In this document: positions 42,749 through 55,893 of the stretch, piece by piece
How positions within the stretch are numbered: position 1 is the first letter of the stretch
Layout: each line of letters opens with the position of its first letter
NCBI GenBank assembly: GCA_022575985.1
Contig: JAKSXM010000137.1
Span: 18,618,001 to 18,682,000 of the forward strand
DNA length: 64,000 nucleotides
DNA from: Anagrus nilaparvatae
Lineage: Eukaryota; Arthropoda; Insecta; Hymenoptera; Mymaridae
Direction: 5' to 3'
Made by a program: the position numbers and the translations under genes
The notes under the pieces: model-generated
Told to the model about the DNA's origin: nothing
The model's input: the letters and a program-made list of their open reading frames with translations, nothing else
The model's database searches: none

Positions 42749-45700
42749 TAAAAAAAAATACAATTGATTTTAGACCTATTTCGTAGGCAAAAAATGCTAC
42801 TTTGATAAAACAGCTTATACTCTGTGACAATTATTTCATGAGTGCTGTTTGATAGGCTATAATTTTGGTTGGAATTGAAAATCCTGATTGCTTAGCGCTC
42901 AGGAAATCCCTGGTGGAGATTAAATCAATGGGTTGATTTTAAATCATGTAATTTTTTTTGAAACCAAAAAATTCCCGAACAAAATTTAAACTTTAAAAAA
43001 ATATTTTCTTTGTCTAATAAAACTAATCTCCTGCAGTAATTAATTAAATCTCATATACAAAATTAATCAAAGTATTATAAAATTTACAAAACGTATATTT
43101 AAAAATGTTTAACATAAACTATAAATAACAAAAAAATACAGAACTCTAATAAATAAAAAAAAAATTACACATGTTTTATCCTCCAGATAATAATTAAATA
43201 CATCTAGAATTTTCTGTCATTTAAAATAAGTTAACTATAGTTATATATATTTATTTTATTGCAAGACATCAAAAAATTAAACATATATAAGATCTTGAAG
43301 TTAATATAATTATAAAGATGAAGTGTAAAGAATTTATCTAATAATAAGAAAAATATACATAAGAAGTAATTATATTGCCATGTTCACACAAGTGTTTATA
43401 AGACATGAATTTAAATTATCGTTTTTATACATTTATATATATATATATATATGATTTAATGTTAGATAAGAGAAATGTTGACTTAAATATATACCCTTCA
43501 AGAATTTTTTTTTCTCTATTTTTTATGTAATTTTTTGTACTTTTAAAATCATTTAATTTTGTTTAACAATGCAAATTTACTAAATTTATAAAGCTATAAA
43601 TAATAATATTTTATAAGCTTGTAATAAAATTCGCCAAAAAAAGGGGGTTTTACAGATAACATGTTAGTTTTTTTGTTTCTTTGTACACGACATTTCTTAT
43701 TTCCTTTATTTCCAGCATGCGTGATTCTTTAGTTTAAAGTTGATATATTGTACATCCCTTTTTTTTTAAGATTATAAAGTAATATTTATTTATATATGAA
43801 TGAGTCCTTTGAAAATATATAACTTCGTTTTGTATGCTAAAAATGGTACTATAATTGTGATATTTTATAAAATTAGTATTTATTGATTAATTGAAATCAT
43901 ATAGTGCCTTATTTGGGCTTTAATAACCAATTAAGGGCACAAAGGATTGAAAAGGGTTAAACGATAATTCGTAATAATACTTTTAAAATCCAGAAAATTG
44001 TAAATTTTTTTCACCCTAGACCATTAAAATTAAATATAAATTTTCACTTAATTAAAATTTTCAGTATTTCAAGAAAATTTCTAAATTTCAAAAGAATCGC
44101 CAATATATACACAATTATTTAAAACCCCAAAAAAAATTTATTTCCTGAAAATCTTAATAAATTGATAAATGATAAGACTGAGTACGAAAAAGAAAAATGA
44201 ATTTGATGTTTATCACGCAAACAAAATTCTTAACATTTTTACAAATATATTTATTATTAATAATAATTGCATTTTACACAAATATAATTTTAAATGAAAT
44301 ATGTTATAATACAAGATTAAAATGATTAAAAATAACAAATTAATAAAAAAAAAAAGTATGAAATCATGTAAAATTAAAAGAATTTCTTTATAGTTATGTA
44401 TCATCAAAATATATATATAAAAATAAAAGGGGGAGTTCATTTAGATTCCGTTTTGTCAGGCTTCTTCTTCACATATATATTATAATAGTATATATGTAAG
44501 AAATCATGCAAAGGGAAACGTGGGAAATCGAAGGAGGTCGGTCACGTAAACTTAAAGTAGGAGTGATAATCCATAGACTTGTTTTCTTATGTACATTTAT
44601 ATATATAGAAATTACCATGGTTATAAGTTGAACCTGCATGAGTCTTAAAAAAAAAGTTCAATGTTAAATGTCCAGTTTAAAATAAAAGCTTTTTGTCGGC
44701 TTGTTTTTTAGCTACGAGTTATATTAAGCCTTTAAAAGAAAGAAAATCTTGTATGATGTATAATCTATTAAAATTTATTTATCTTATATTGATAATAAAA
44801 ATATTTTTTGCGTGGGTGTTGTGTAGTGATTATATATATATATTTCGAGACAAATGCAAATATTAAATATGAATAAGGAATATTATGGAATATTTTTGTG
44901 ACCCTTAGTTTTATGATCCCCTTTTCTATTTAAGGAAATTCTTATTCACCAAATTTACGTGTATTTGCACCCTTAAGTTATTTCTATATTAGCCTGGAAG
45001 TTTTGAAAATTTAGTGTACTTTGATTTATAGAAAAATTTGTCAATTCAATTTTAGACGCAGTTTTGTACCAAATATTTAGGTTTTTGTATTTGGTTACTA
45101 AAATTAGAATAACCGTTCTATTATTTGTGTTCGATTCTTTAAATTAGGCACAAATTTCTTATGTAAAATTCAACGAACGATGAAAATAGACTGAATAAAC
45201 TTAAGCCCCATAGTCAAAAATACTATTTTAGACAATCAATTTATGCTTTAAACTCAGAAATTTTTATTAAAAGTAGAACAAAGAATCTTTTGTTGCATTC
45301 AAGATTTCCAAAAATATGCAAATTTCCAAAAGACATCCAAGCTAATATGTATTCTATCCTACCTATATTTGTTTATTCAGTATAAGTTCCAGACGAAATT
45401 AATATAAATAACGATTTCGTACTTTACTGCTAGTTAAATATATCTGCTTCAAATTATAATTTTAAATGGCTTTCTTTTTGCATAACTAAAAAATATTAAT
45501 TTTTGATATTAATTAGCAAAATAATTCTTACAAGGAAGTAAGTTTAAGAAACAATAATTTTCTATATTTTTTGGGCAAAAAATCAAATCCCCAACAGTAA
45601 AATAAATTGCATACTATCGCCCAAGGGATAAAGAATTTGATATATTAAAGATTTATTGCAAATAAAATAAGGTTAAAAATGGATTTATTTAACAGAAAAA

Positions 45701-46446
45701 AAAAAATGAAAGAAATTTAATTAGAAAAAAAATTTGATTTATAATGTACATATATATATATATAGAACTTGCGGTATATTTTCACTTATAACAGGGATTC
45801 GAAAACTCAGCTGAGAATATAAAAACTAACCTCTTAAATTTGATATATCGTTGGTATACTTCAAGGTTAATTTTATTATATCAAGGTCATATAATGTCTA
45901 GCTTAGAATTTTTAATAAAAAACAAAATGCACTACTTTTCTACAACTTTTTTAATTATAAAAACTAAATGGTATTCACCTATTTAATTGATACAAAAAAT
46001 ATAAATGCAATAAATAATGCCAAATATGTTTAAGTAAGTAACAATCAATTAAGTAGGTATCACCTTTATAAATAGCTGGACAATAAAATGTTTGTAATTT
46101 ATTGAGGAAAAAGATAATAAATTTACGTCATTTTCAGTAAATAAAGTGCTCAACTATCACATTTATAATATAATAGCTCCATGAAAACAGTCAAGTCGTA
46201 ATAAATACTTTAGCAAAGTACAATTTTCTGCATTTTTTTTTCTTGATTTTTTTTTACTTAATAAAACGAGACACATCCTTCAAAAGAAATGCGGATACTT
46301 AGACCATTGCTTTATATATATTTTTTATTGCAAAAGATAAAAAGAAACTAATACGTACCTTTCATCTTTGATATATTTTCAATACAAGCAGTGAATATTT
46401 TAAATTCATTTTACGAAAATTTTGGTTCTTAAATTTTCTGAAATAA
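42749..46446. other. AT-rich spacer with microsatellites
   Basis: Contains (TA)n at about 43434-43452 and shorter (TA)n runs near 44834 and 45747. A short phrase at 44433-44470, read on the minus strand, encodes VKKKPDKTESK followed by a stop, but without an acceptor. No gene supported. Confidence 0.4.
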
Positions 46447-46590
46447 TTACATTATACGGATACAGAATTTATATAAAGCATTAGTGAGGACCGTAAGTCG
46501 TGCGTCGTGTCGATTTGAGTTTAATTGCCTTTTGGCCTCATGAGGAAATGTATAAAAGGGAAGCTTTTTCAAGTATGCTTTATAAGGCAT
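46447..46590 (-). other. 47-codon open frame in a GC-richer island
   Basis: ATG at 46590, stop TAA at 46447-46449. The central part (HEAKRQLNSNRHDARLTVLT) is encoded by unusually GC-rich DNA for this window. It begins MPYKAYLKKLPFY. No known motif, no splice context, no homologue I recognise. It may be a small gene, an exon remnant or part of an old repeat. Confidence 0.2.
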
Positions 46591-46699
46591 TGATATTTAT
46601 ACATATTAGTCTGGGTTTTATTTAAAAAAAAAAATTTTTATTAATTGGAAGAAAAGGCGTAAGACTTTTCTTTTCGCATATCTTATCTATACTTGAATA

Positions 46700-47210
46700 T
46701 ACACACTAGCTTGAATGCTGTACCCTTTCGTCCAATAACCCCATGGTCAAATGTTGAAACGAAAGGCCCTAAAGAGTTTGACTCGCGTCGCCTCCTCCAC
46801 GGTTTTTTATTAATTAACAAGTATTACTTGACTTCGCAGCGCCTAAGGTCGATTTCGGCTATGGCCTACTCCCTTATTAGCTGCCCATAAGATTTCTAAC
46901 CTAAACTATCTTAAACCATCCATTTTGTTCATAGGAAGTTATAACCAAAATTGACTCTAAAACTGATCGAGGACCGGACATTTTTTCCAACGACAGTTAC
47001 TATGCAAGAACCCTTCCATTTTGTTAATGAGTGTTACAAACTCCTAAAGTGACTTTAAAACATATCAAAGACCCTTCAATTTTGTCAGTGATAGTTACAA
47101 AACTTACACCTATTCTAAAACTAAAACCAAAAGAAATTTTTACTAGGTCAGTACCCAAGTCCTACTGAACCACGCCTTCAGAGGCCAGTACGAGTGTAAA
47201 AAGTACATTA
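46700..47210. repeat. GC-richer island with degenerate ~75-85-bp repeats
   Basis: Three phrases recur: ccatccattttgttcata (46918), cccttccattttgttaat (47011) and cccttcaattttgtcagt (47075). Each is followed by gttaca/gttataac and then tctaaaactg- or gactttaaaac-like words. The left part (46730-46890) includes gcagcgcctaaggtcgattt and is the least AT-biased stretch of the desert outside transposons. Origin unknown. Confidence 0.4.
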
Positions 47211-50200
47211 GTTGCAAGCTCGTACGAAATTATTATTGGTAAACATAATTAAATGTGTTTCATATATAATACCAGATTTGAATAGAAATATATACTGCAC
47301 CCCAAAAAGTTTCATGTATAATGTTAGTGAAAATATTTAAAAGTAGTCTAGTTAATTCAAATCTTCAAATTTACCATGATTTCCTTCTTGGCTGCATGCC
47401 ACATTCTTACCCTTCTCTTAAAATAACAACCAGTCTAATATACAGATATATCAAAGACCAAAGGGAAAAATCGATTGAGCGACTTTTTTCTTTCACTGTA
47501 ATACCCATTTGTATTATTTTCTACGTATGTGTCTTATAAATATATACAGTTAAAAAAAAAGGTTTGGTTTTTATTTCATTTTATAAATCTAAAGGCGCGA
47601 TATAAGGCGAGCTTTATATATATAGGAAAAACTGTATGGTATAATGAATAATACAATACAATGTAATAATATTACGTAAGCCGGTTACGTTTCCTGGTAA
47701 ATAAGGGTTTTTTTTTATTAGATTTGTTTATTTTTCTTGTAATATTTTTTGTATCTGAAAAAGTTGTTTAAGGAAATAAACTTTGATGTCTAACCGATAG
47801 TTTGTACGATAATTTGAAGAAAAAATCAATATGTTACTATCTGATTATGGTTTTGATTTTTTTGAAAAGAAATGATAGATTTTATAAAACTTTCATGCAT
47901 AATATAATATAATAAGATGCAAAATTATCTTATGAGACCAATTTTTTACTTTTCTGGGCACGAGCCTTGTTTTTGGATTTATTATTCCCAAATCTTTGAA
48001 CCCAGCTTTGAATTATATCTTTTTCTTTGTACCACTGTTACTTATTTCTAGCATTCAAGCCATGTTAGTGTAAGCTACTGATTTTTTTCAGATTATTTGT
48101 TCAGGACAAATTCTAGTATAAAAATATCCTATTTTAAACACTTTTTCTAAAAGGTGTCTAATATACAATCTTTCAGCAAGGTGGAAATAACCTAATAAAT
48201 CCATTTAGCAATCATACCGTTTCCGATTTCAAATGACGTAACTCATTATTAAAAACATAAAAGAGCATATAAATTCATATTTTTCCTTCATGTACAAACA
48301 ATTAGTAAGATTATAAATAATTTGTAAAATTATTAAAATCAAGCATAGCGTAATAAAGAATTTATAGTTTAAAACCGTTATTTAAATGTGCAATAAAAGA
48401 AAATTATAGATACATAATCTAAGAATTTAAAAAGTAACATGCATTCCAAACATATATATAAGAAAATTATCATTTTAATCATTAAAATTTTAATTAAATT
48501 TAACGCGTTATTTAATATTTTTTTTAATAAACTATAACCACATCATTCAAATATACAGTAGTCAATTTATATTACTGAAGATATTAAAAAATTAATAACC
48601 TGGGCATATCTGATTAAATTTTGTAAACCAATCTTTTTTACTTTTTAAAAGGATATTATTTGAGTTCCTAAAAGTTTTTTTTGTTATTTTAGTCTTACAG
48701 CCAGTGAAGTAAGAATAAAAAAAGTCGTAGGTATTTATAACAAAAGAATATAAAAAAAAAGCAAGAGTAGAGTGAGAAAATTTTGCTCAAGTATGAAGTT
48801 GATAGGGATCTTTGAAAAGAATTAGCAGGTACAAAAAAAAAAAGATAATATTTTAACCACAAGAGATCATCAAACGTCAATTCATCAGTAATTCAAAAAA
48901 GATTCTAAGAATTTGAAGTGAACAAAGTAGTTTAAACAAGTAAATATGCGAGAATAGTATTGAGAGAATTTCAAATAATTTATAAATAAAACATAAGTTG
49001 AAAATAAATGGAAAAATTATAAAAAGTTGACATTTAAGTGATTTTTAAAATTAACTTATAGGACAGTTTTCCGTTAGTTTTTTTTTTTTTAAATTTCATT
49101 AATAACTGTTTAAATTATTTTCTGTTTTGGATGGTTTTGTGAAGGGAATAATAATTTACCCATTTTAATTAACAAATTAAACATAATTTTCATTTTTTGT
49201 TAGTTTTGTCTGCCTGATCATTTTTTAAATGAAATATTTTACAAAACGTAATTTTATTAAAAATTAATGATTTGAAATAATGACAAAGAAAGCAATTTTC
49301 TGTCAAAAAAATAAAACGTTAATTACGTAATTTAAAATTAAATTTTGGTACATAAATAACAAAAGAAAAAATTCAATAATAATAACTTTTGAAAAAATAA
49401 ATAAATTGATGTATTATTCACGCATTATATGTCCATATTCGTGATTTACTGTACTTTATTTACTGGAGATACTTACTTCATAAATAATAATCTTTTCACG
49501 AGAAACATTTTTTTCAAATTTACTACTTTTAAAATCAATGTAATTTTTCATTATACGTATAGTTTAAATTACAAATTTATTTTTTTCATAGAAGTAATAA
49601 TTGAAAAAATAAATAATAATGAAAGTAATTTAATATACTTCTGAAGAAAAGACGAAAAAGGTGATTAAATTGGTGTTCATTATTTTAAAAAAGGATATAG
49701 TAATCAATTTCGTGAAGTAAATTTTGGGTTCTTTGTTCCACTTAAGTCATAATTTCTCACAATTTCCGAGACAATTTCACATTTTTCTTAAAACCTTAAA
49801 GAATTTAACTTAAAATGCATTAACCAACACTTGGTAATTCAAAATTTACTACATTCCCTGCATATTTAACCAAATAGCTTAAATTTCTACCCATATGAGT
49901 CACCTTGATGAAATTCAAAATAGAAAAAAAAACAAAATTACTCAAAACAATTTATAGTCTTAAGGCAATCGTTAGTCATACATACAAGGTTAGCTATATG
50001 AAAAAAGAGAAAATATATATACCCTATGAGGTAAAAAAATTTATACATAAACACAAAGATCTTAATGTACTGATCGTTATAATTTTATGATCTTCATGAG
50101 TTAAGAAAAAAAAATATTTTTATAGGTACATGAGAAAATGTATTTTACATGTATGAAAAATTTTATTATAGAAATATATATTAGCAAAAGTATTTATAAA

Positions 50201-50461
50201 AATTTATAATGCGTGCTTTTAATATAAATTTTTAATTTTTTTAAGTTTTATATCAAGCAGCGTGATCACAGAATATGGGGTATGAAAACAATGGGTAAAT
50301 GAGAAATATATATAAATCTGCAAATTTAGTCTATTGACACGTCACGTACTTTTTTATTCTTATATTTAGCACTTTTTAGTATTGCTTGTTATGAATCCAT
50401 GAAAACTTGGGTAAAGATTGTCAATTTAACCAACTCCTCGCTAAATTTTGGTTGTTTCAAT
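47211..50461. other. AT-rich spacer
   Basis: Only short, low-complexity open frames. No repeat with recognisable ends. Nothing supported. Confidence 0.4.
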
Positions 50462-50465
50462 TTAA

Positions 50466-51052
50466 CACATTCGCTGCGTCATGGGCGCCATGCGCCCATG
50501 TTTTGCGTGATTTATGTGCGTCATGGGCGCAATGCGCCCATGGTTTATGTCTCACAAATTATCAAAAATATCTGCGGAATTCAATTATAAACGATTTCTA
50601 AAGGTAGTTTCGGGTTAGTTAATGATATTTTTACAATAGTGGAAGTCAGGGTTGATTTTCAACCTATTTTAAAAAATTTCCTCATTTTCACAATATGGAA
50701 AATATTATAACGATGAAAAATTACTATTAATTACAAAAATTATCCTTTTTTTAAATAAATACGTTAAAAAATACAACTTTTGAATATTTTTTTAAGAATA
50801 TGCACCTTCCATATTAAAAAATTAATTAAAAAATCATGGGCGCATTGCGCCCATGCCGCACCTGATTAACGCGGCGTGAATCGTGTGCGGCATGGGCGCA
50901 ATGCGCCCATGCTGTTTTTTTTCAGGAACCCGTAAAACACGACTAAAACATCATAAAAAACATGTTTTTATCGTAAAAGAAGAATAATTGATGAATACAA
51001 GCAAAACGCACCTATTTAGAAACTGCAAAAATATCAAAACGCAGCGAATGTG
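50466..51052. mobile_element. piggyBac-type MITE, TTAA-flanked, with four internal palindromes
   Basis: The terminal inverted repeats CACATTCGCTGCG (50466-50478) and the complement (51040-51052) abut TTAA on both sides (50462-50465, 51053-51056), the invariant target of piggyBac transposons. Just inside the left end lie two near-perfect 21-bp palindromes (50480-50500, 50522-50542). Two more lie toward the right (50835-50855, 50891-50911), each of form CATGGGCGC-n-n-n-GCGCCCATG. Such subterminal palindromes may be transposase-binding sites. 587 bp, no transposase frame, so non-autonomous. The intact 13-bp ends and TTAA suggest fairly recent movement. Confidence 0.85.
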
Positions 51053-51056
51053 TTAA

Positions 51057-52382
51057 GTGGATTCGGCGAAGCCAACACTGTTAATCGGGTCCTGGTTTAA
51101 CTTGAATCGCAATTGAATCAAATTTAATTAGCATCTAGATGGCGCATTATTTTCCCGCAATAGAAAAGCTTTTTTTAGTATATATAAGACATACTCTACT
51201 AAATATGATTACGTTAAATCATTTTAAAATCTTTATTAATATTGTAGTCTACGATGAAAAAAAATAGTTTGTTGTTGCATTGGCTTGATAATATCTTAAT
51301 TTTTATGCTATAAAATAAAGTATTATGAAATTGACTCTAAAGTTTATTTGAAATTCTTAATCACATAGAATCTAAAATTATATTAGGACTGTGACTGGTA
51401 GTGTACTTTTGGAAATTTGAAAATAATTGTCTATTAGTTAAATAAAGAACTAATGTTTTTTTTTTTTTTGGAAAATCTACAAAGGTCTAAAAGAATAAAT
51501 ATTTGTTTTGCGTTAAATTGTAAAACTTTATAGTCAATGCACCAGCAATGTTAAATGCATCCAAAAACTATGGATCCAACCAAGTGATTCTTATGTATTT
51601 TTGGCCGCCAAATACAACTTTGTAGGTTTCATTCATTTTCCGATTACCAGTTTTACGTAATTGCTTAAATAGGCAAAAATTTTGTAAACTTATTTAATTT
51701 TCGGGTCAATAATCACGAATCTAAAACCGGAATTTCAAAATTCAAAATGGCGGACTCAAAATGTTCGATTCCCAACCTGAAAATCGATTTCTTCTTATTC
51801 TCATAAGTAATAATCACTAGTAAAAACTTTAATAACTGCTAAATCAGCAATAACATAAATCATAAAAATAGTTTATTGAATTTTCTAACACAAAGGCATA
51901 ATAAAAATATTAATTTTCACTGTCAATTTTATTTTTTATTTCGTATATAACGCAGATGTTAGCTTTAGTCATAATTAGGGAAAATTTTTTTTTAGAAAAT
52001 ATGAAAATATATATAAAAATGTTTAGCTATTTATATAAATTTATTAAATGAAAAAAAAATGAAAGCAATAAAAAACACATTTAATAAAAAATTAAATATC
52101 AATTTTCAGAAAAATTAGCCTTAATTACGTGCACAATAATAGTAAAAATAATGTGAAATTTTTAATAAAAATTTTCTTTTTATTTTTCATATTAAAAATA
52201 TATATATATTTAATTATAAAAAACATATTTAAAAATAATTTAAGAATTTCTATTTTTTCCACTTGAATAATATACAACAATATTATTTATCAGGATTAAA
52301 ACTAAGAATGTGTGTAAAAATCTTGTAGCGTTATGCACTATAATTTTTACACTTTTATTAATAAATAAGTAATTTTACAATG
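51057..52382. other. Spacer with a GGTCxxTxATCACGAATCT-type repeat relic
   Basis: Around 51700-51780 the text cgggtcaataatcacgaatc, followed by accggaattt and caaaatggcggac, resembles the GGTCGCTGATCACGAA words of the 3.8-kb fold-back element, as a decayed copy. The rest is AT-rich without features. Confidence 0.4.
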
Positions 52383-53983
52383 CCCATGTAAAAAAGTTGG
52401 TACAGATAATATACAAATTGTATACATCATTGTATACAGAAAAACTGTATACAAAAATGATTCTATACAATTTTTCAATTATATACAATCTAATGGGATT
52501 TTCCCAAATAGGAAGAGAGAAGTTAGAAAAATAGAAATAGAAAATAAAAATCTGCAATTTTCCGCTCTGGCTCTAGATTTGACGGCTCCAGGAATCCTAG
52601 AAACATAAAATTTAAAAAACGCATCCATATGTTTTCCAATTTTTCCAATATCTTTAATTTCAAATCTGTATAATCTTCTTATTAGTTTTACATTAAATTT
52701 TTTATCTTCTATAATGCTTATAAAAAGTTTCTTTTATTCATAACATATTTTCAAAGACTTTTGTTCACAGATTGATTTCAAAACAAACTTATGAAAAAGT
52801 TCTTCCAAGTCTTAATTTGTGCACACAATTATTTTGTTTACTAATTTTTCAATTTAAAATTCGTATTTATTTTTCAACATTCTTTTTTCATAAATATAAC
52901 ATTTAGTTTTTGATCTTGAACTTCTAGGTTTTCTTATAAACACAATTAAATTAGGCATCACTTTTTTCAGAAAAAATTTCAATCACTCTTAAAAAAAATT
53001 AAAATCTGATAAAAAAATAAAAATCTTATAAAAAAATAAATCTTTTGCAAAAATTATAGGTTAAAAAGTTTTTTTTAGCGGCGCATGACCGGCTAGTTTG
53101 ACTTCACGCGATCAACTAATTTTTTTTTGACAATTGTTTTTGTCACCAAGCAACAATTTAATTAATAAAAAAAAACACATAATTTTATTGCGTTGCTTGG
53201 TGATATTAAAAAACAATTGTCAAAAAAAAATTAGTTGATCGCGTGAAGTCAAACTAGCCGGTCACGCGCCGCTAAATAAAACTTTTTAACCTATAATTTT
53301 TGCAAAAGATTTATTTTTTTTTTAGATTTTTATCAGATTTTAATTTTTTTTAAGAGTGATTAAATTTTTTCTGAAAAAAATGAAGCCTAATTTAATTGTG
53401 TTTATAAGAAAACCTAGAAGTTCAAGATCAAAAACTAAATGTTATATTTATGAAAAAAGAATGTTGAAAAATAAATACGAATTTTAAATTGAAAAATTAG
53501 TAAACAAAATAATTGTGTACACAAATTAAGACTTGGAAGAACTTTTTTATAAGTTTCGAAATCAATTTATTAACAAAAGTCATTGAAAATATGTGATGAA
53601 TAAGAGAAGCTTTTGTAAAATTAATCATTAGAAGATAAAAAATTTAATATTTTTGTAAAAAAAGAAGCGCAATTAAAACTACTAAGAAGATTTTAGATTT
53701 GAAATTAGAGATATTGGAAAAATTAGAAAATATGGATGCGTTTTATTTTTTTTAGGTTTCTACAGGATTCCTGGAGCCGAGAAACAAGAAATCTGTAGCT
53801 GGAGCAGAAATTTTTATTTTATTTTCTATTTCCCTTTTTCGAATTTATCTCTTTCTATTTTGGCAAATCTCATTAGATTGTATACAATTGATAAATTGTA
53901 TAGAATCATTTTTGTATACAGTTTTTCTGTATACAATGATGTATACAATTTGTATATTATCTGTACCAACTTTTTTACATGGG
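52383..53983. mobile_element. 1.6-kb near-perfect palindrome (giant fold-back element)
   Basis: Left arm about 52383-53154, loop about 37 nt (53155-53191), right arm about 53192-53983. The ends read CCCATGTAAAAAAGTTGGTA inward on both sides. Within each arm near the end are repeated tgtatacaa words. The inner ends pair as ttagttgatcgcgtgaagtc and complement, down to caccaagcaac next to the loop. Arms align throughout with few indels by eye. Mirror-image open frames of about 60 codons in both arms are products of the palindrome. No clear target duplication. The ends are not those of the other elements here. Confidence 0.85.
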
Positions 53984-55688
53984 TGGAATGTGCTATATAT
54001 CATAAAATAGTTGAATCAAAAGAGAAAAAAAGAGAGATAGAGAGAAGAATCATGATATAATTATTGTTCTAATTTGTTTCGACGGATGTTACAAGAAAGT
54101 GTACGATCTCACTTTGAAATCCGCAAGTCACTTATACTTTTTTTTTTCTCTGTTTTTGCTCCATTACATTAATATCAGTTATATTTAACATGATTTTTCT
54201 TATGTTTAACTGTATTAAATGTACTATTAATTCTTTATAGTTTATATTATACAGACAGCAATGAAAATGATAAAAGATATTTTAAACTGCACAATTAAGG
54301 TTTAAATTGTCTTGAAAATAAATGTCTAAACGACCTTTACGCACGCCATTCACACTATGCTTCGAATGATACATTTTAATTTATGTTATAATATATATAT
54401 GCAGTTTATGTATACCACACACAGTTGGATATAAAATGCGATAATAAAATTATTCACATATTTTATCAATTTTATAAGACTGGAAGATTGATTTGCATTA
54501 ATTGACGTTTTTTAAATATTAGCTTAGATTGATATTAAATTTTTAGTAGATCCTTGAATTAGCAAGAACAAACCTCTTTTTAGGAGTAGTTTTTTAAATA
54601 TTTTGGCAATATTTACTAAAAATAACAAAATTTGTCTTACCATACATTTTGGGGCTCCTGATCAAGAATTTTTAGGTCATGAGCGTGCAAAATTTACATT
54701 AAAAAATTTGCTAATAAGTTTTGGGATCCTGTAGGTCGAAGATTTCTAGAACACCCTTAAATTAGCAAAAAACTTCCGTTTTTAAAACATGCGCCAACCC
54801 TAAAAAAACATAAGCGAAGTCACAATTTTCAGGTTCAATGTACCGAGAAACCTATAGTATAAATGAATTTTTCAGAATTAGGAACATCAATACCAAATTT
54901 ACATTATGACTGTAGTCTGACCGTTTCATAGAAAAATTAATTTAAATCCGAATACTAAATACCCCTAATCATTAATATTTATCAACTTTTTTCGTTAAAA
55001 AGATCATTTTTTACAATTTAACCCAGGAATGTAAACTGTAATAAGCTTAAATCAATTCGAATCAATTGAAGCAATTTCTCAGTGTATTCAATAATTGCAG
55101 ATAATATATTTCTATATTTAAAATAATTTTACTTTTTTTTATTTCAAGAGTGTTAATTGATATAGAATTACACTTTATAACAGCTTTTACTTCATTTTAA
55201 GTATGAGAAATTATGTAGAATATTTAAAACGCAGATACTATAAAAGGCAAAAATTACAAACTTACATTCCTTGTATAATGCAATTATTGATACTGCAAAC
55301 CGATTGTATGTTACACGCAGTATTTAGACAAATAGCTATTTTTATTTTTGAGATTATCATTTAAACTTACAATAAATGATTAATGTTTTGTGCTAGAATC
55401 AGAGAAAGTAAGCTAGCATAATCTCAGATGAAAAATGCATTCTATAAAAGGATTAAATAATCTGCAAATGTTTTGAAAAAAATAAAACTGCATTTAATAA
55501 AAAAGAGTACAATCTTAATTAATTTTTTATTGATACATAAGTAGGCATATCATAAAAAAAAAATAATAATAGTACTGGATTTTACCAACTTATGGTCATC
55601 GTAAAAAGCAAAACTATCTTAACCGGTACAACTGCTATGATTTAAGTTTGTTAACCCTTTTTTTTACACATTGTATGATAATGTAATA
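53984..55688. other. AT-rich spacer with decayed repeat
   Basis: 54620-54790 carries decayed text of the GGTCGCTGATCA family (ggggctcctgatcaagaatt; acacccttaaattagcaaaa). A GC-richer patch at 54070-54120 and a 30-codon minus-strand frame near 54275-54370 have no splice or homology support. Confidence 0.4.
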
Positions 55689-55893
55689 TTTTATGATTAT
55701 CTTGTTTGTAAAATATTTTTTTTTTTTTACTTTAACCAAAGTAATAATTTAACAGCTGGTACCCCTGATTTTTTTTGTACGTAATGACTTTTTTACCAAA
55801 AAAATTCTAATTACATGGTTTTATAAAAAAAAAAAAATTATTTTTTAACAGTAAATACCCTATAATTTTTTTATAAACAAGATAATCATAAAT
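55689..55893. mobile_element. ~205-bp MITE-like inverted-repeat element
   Basis: Terminal inverted repeats of about 21 bp (TTTATGATTATCTTGTTTGT at the left, the complement with one mismatch at the right). The interior is A/T-rich with a gcaggt/acagctggtacc patch. No target duplication established. Confidence 0.45.

Noticed and set aside
44433..44470. Minus-strand peptide-like end VKKKPDKTESK plus stop
   Set aside because: No usable splice acceptor upstream and an in-frame stop shortly before; likely chance.
52375..54060. Two related open frames with near-identical peptides
   Set aside because: They are mirror images produced by the two arms of the palindrome and have no coding hallmarks.
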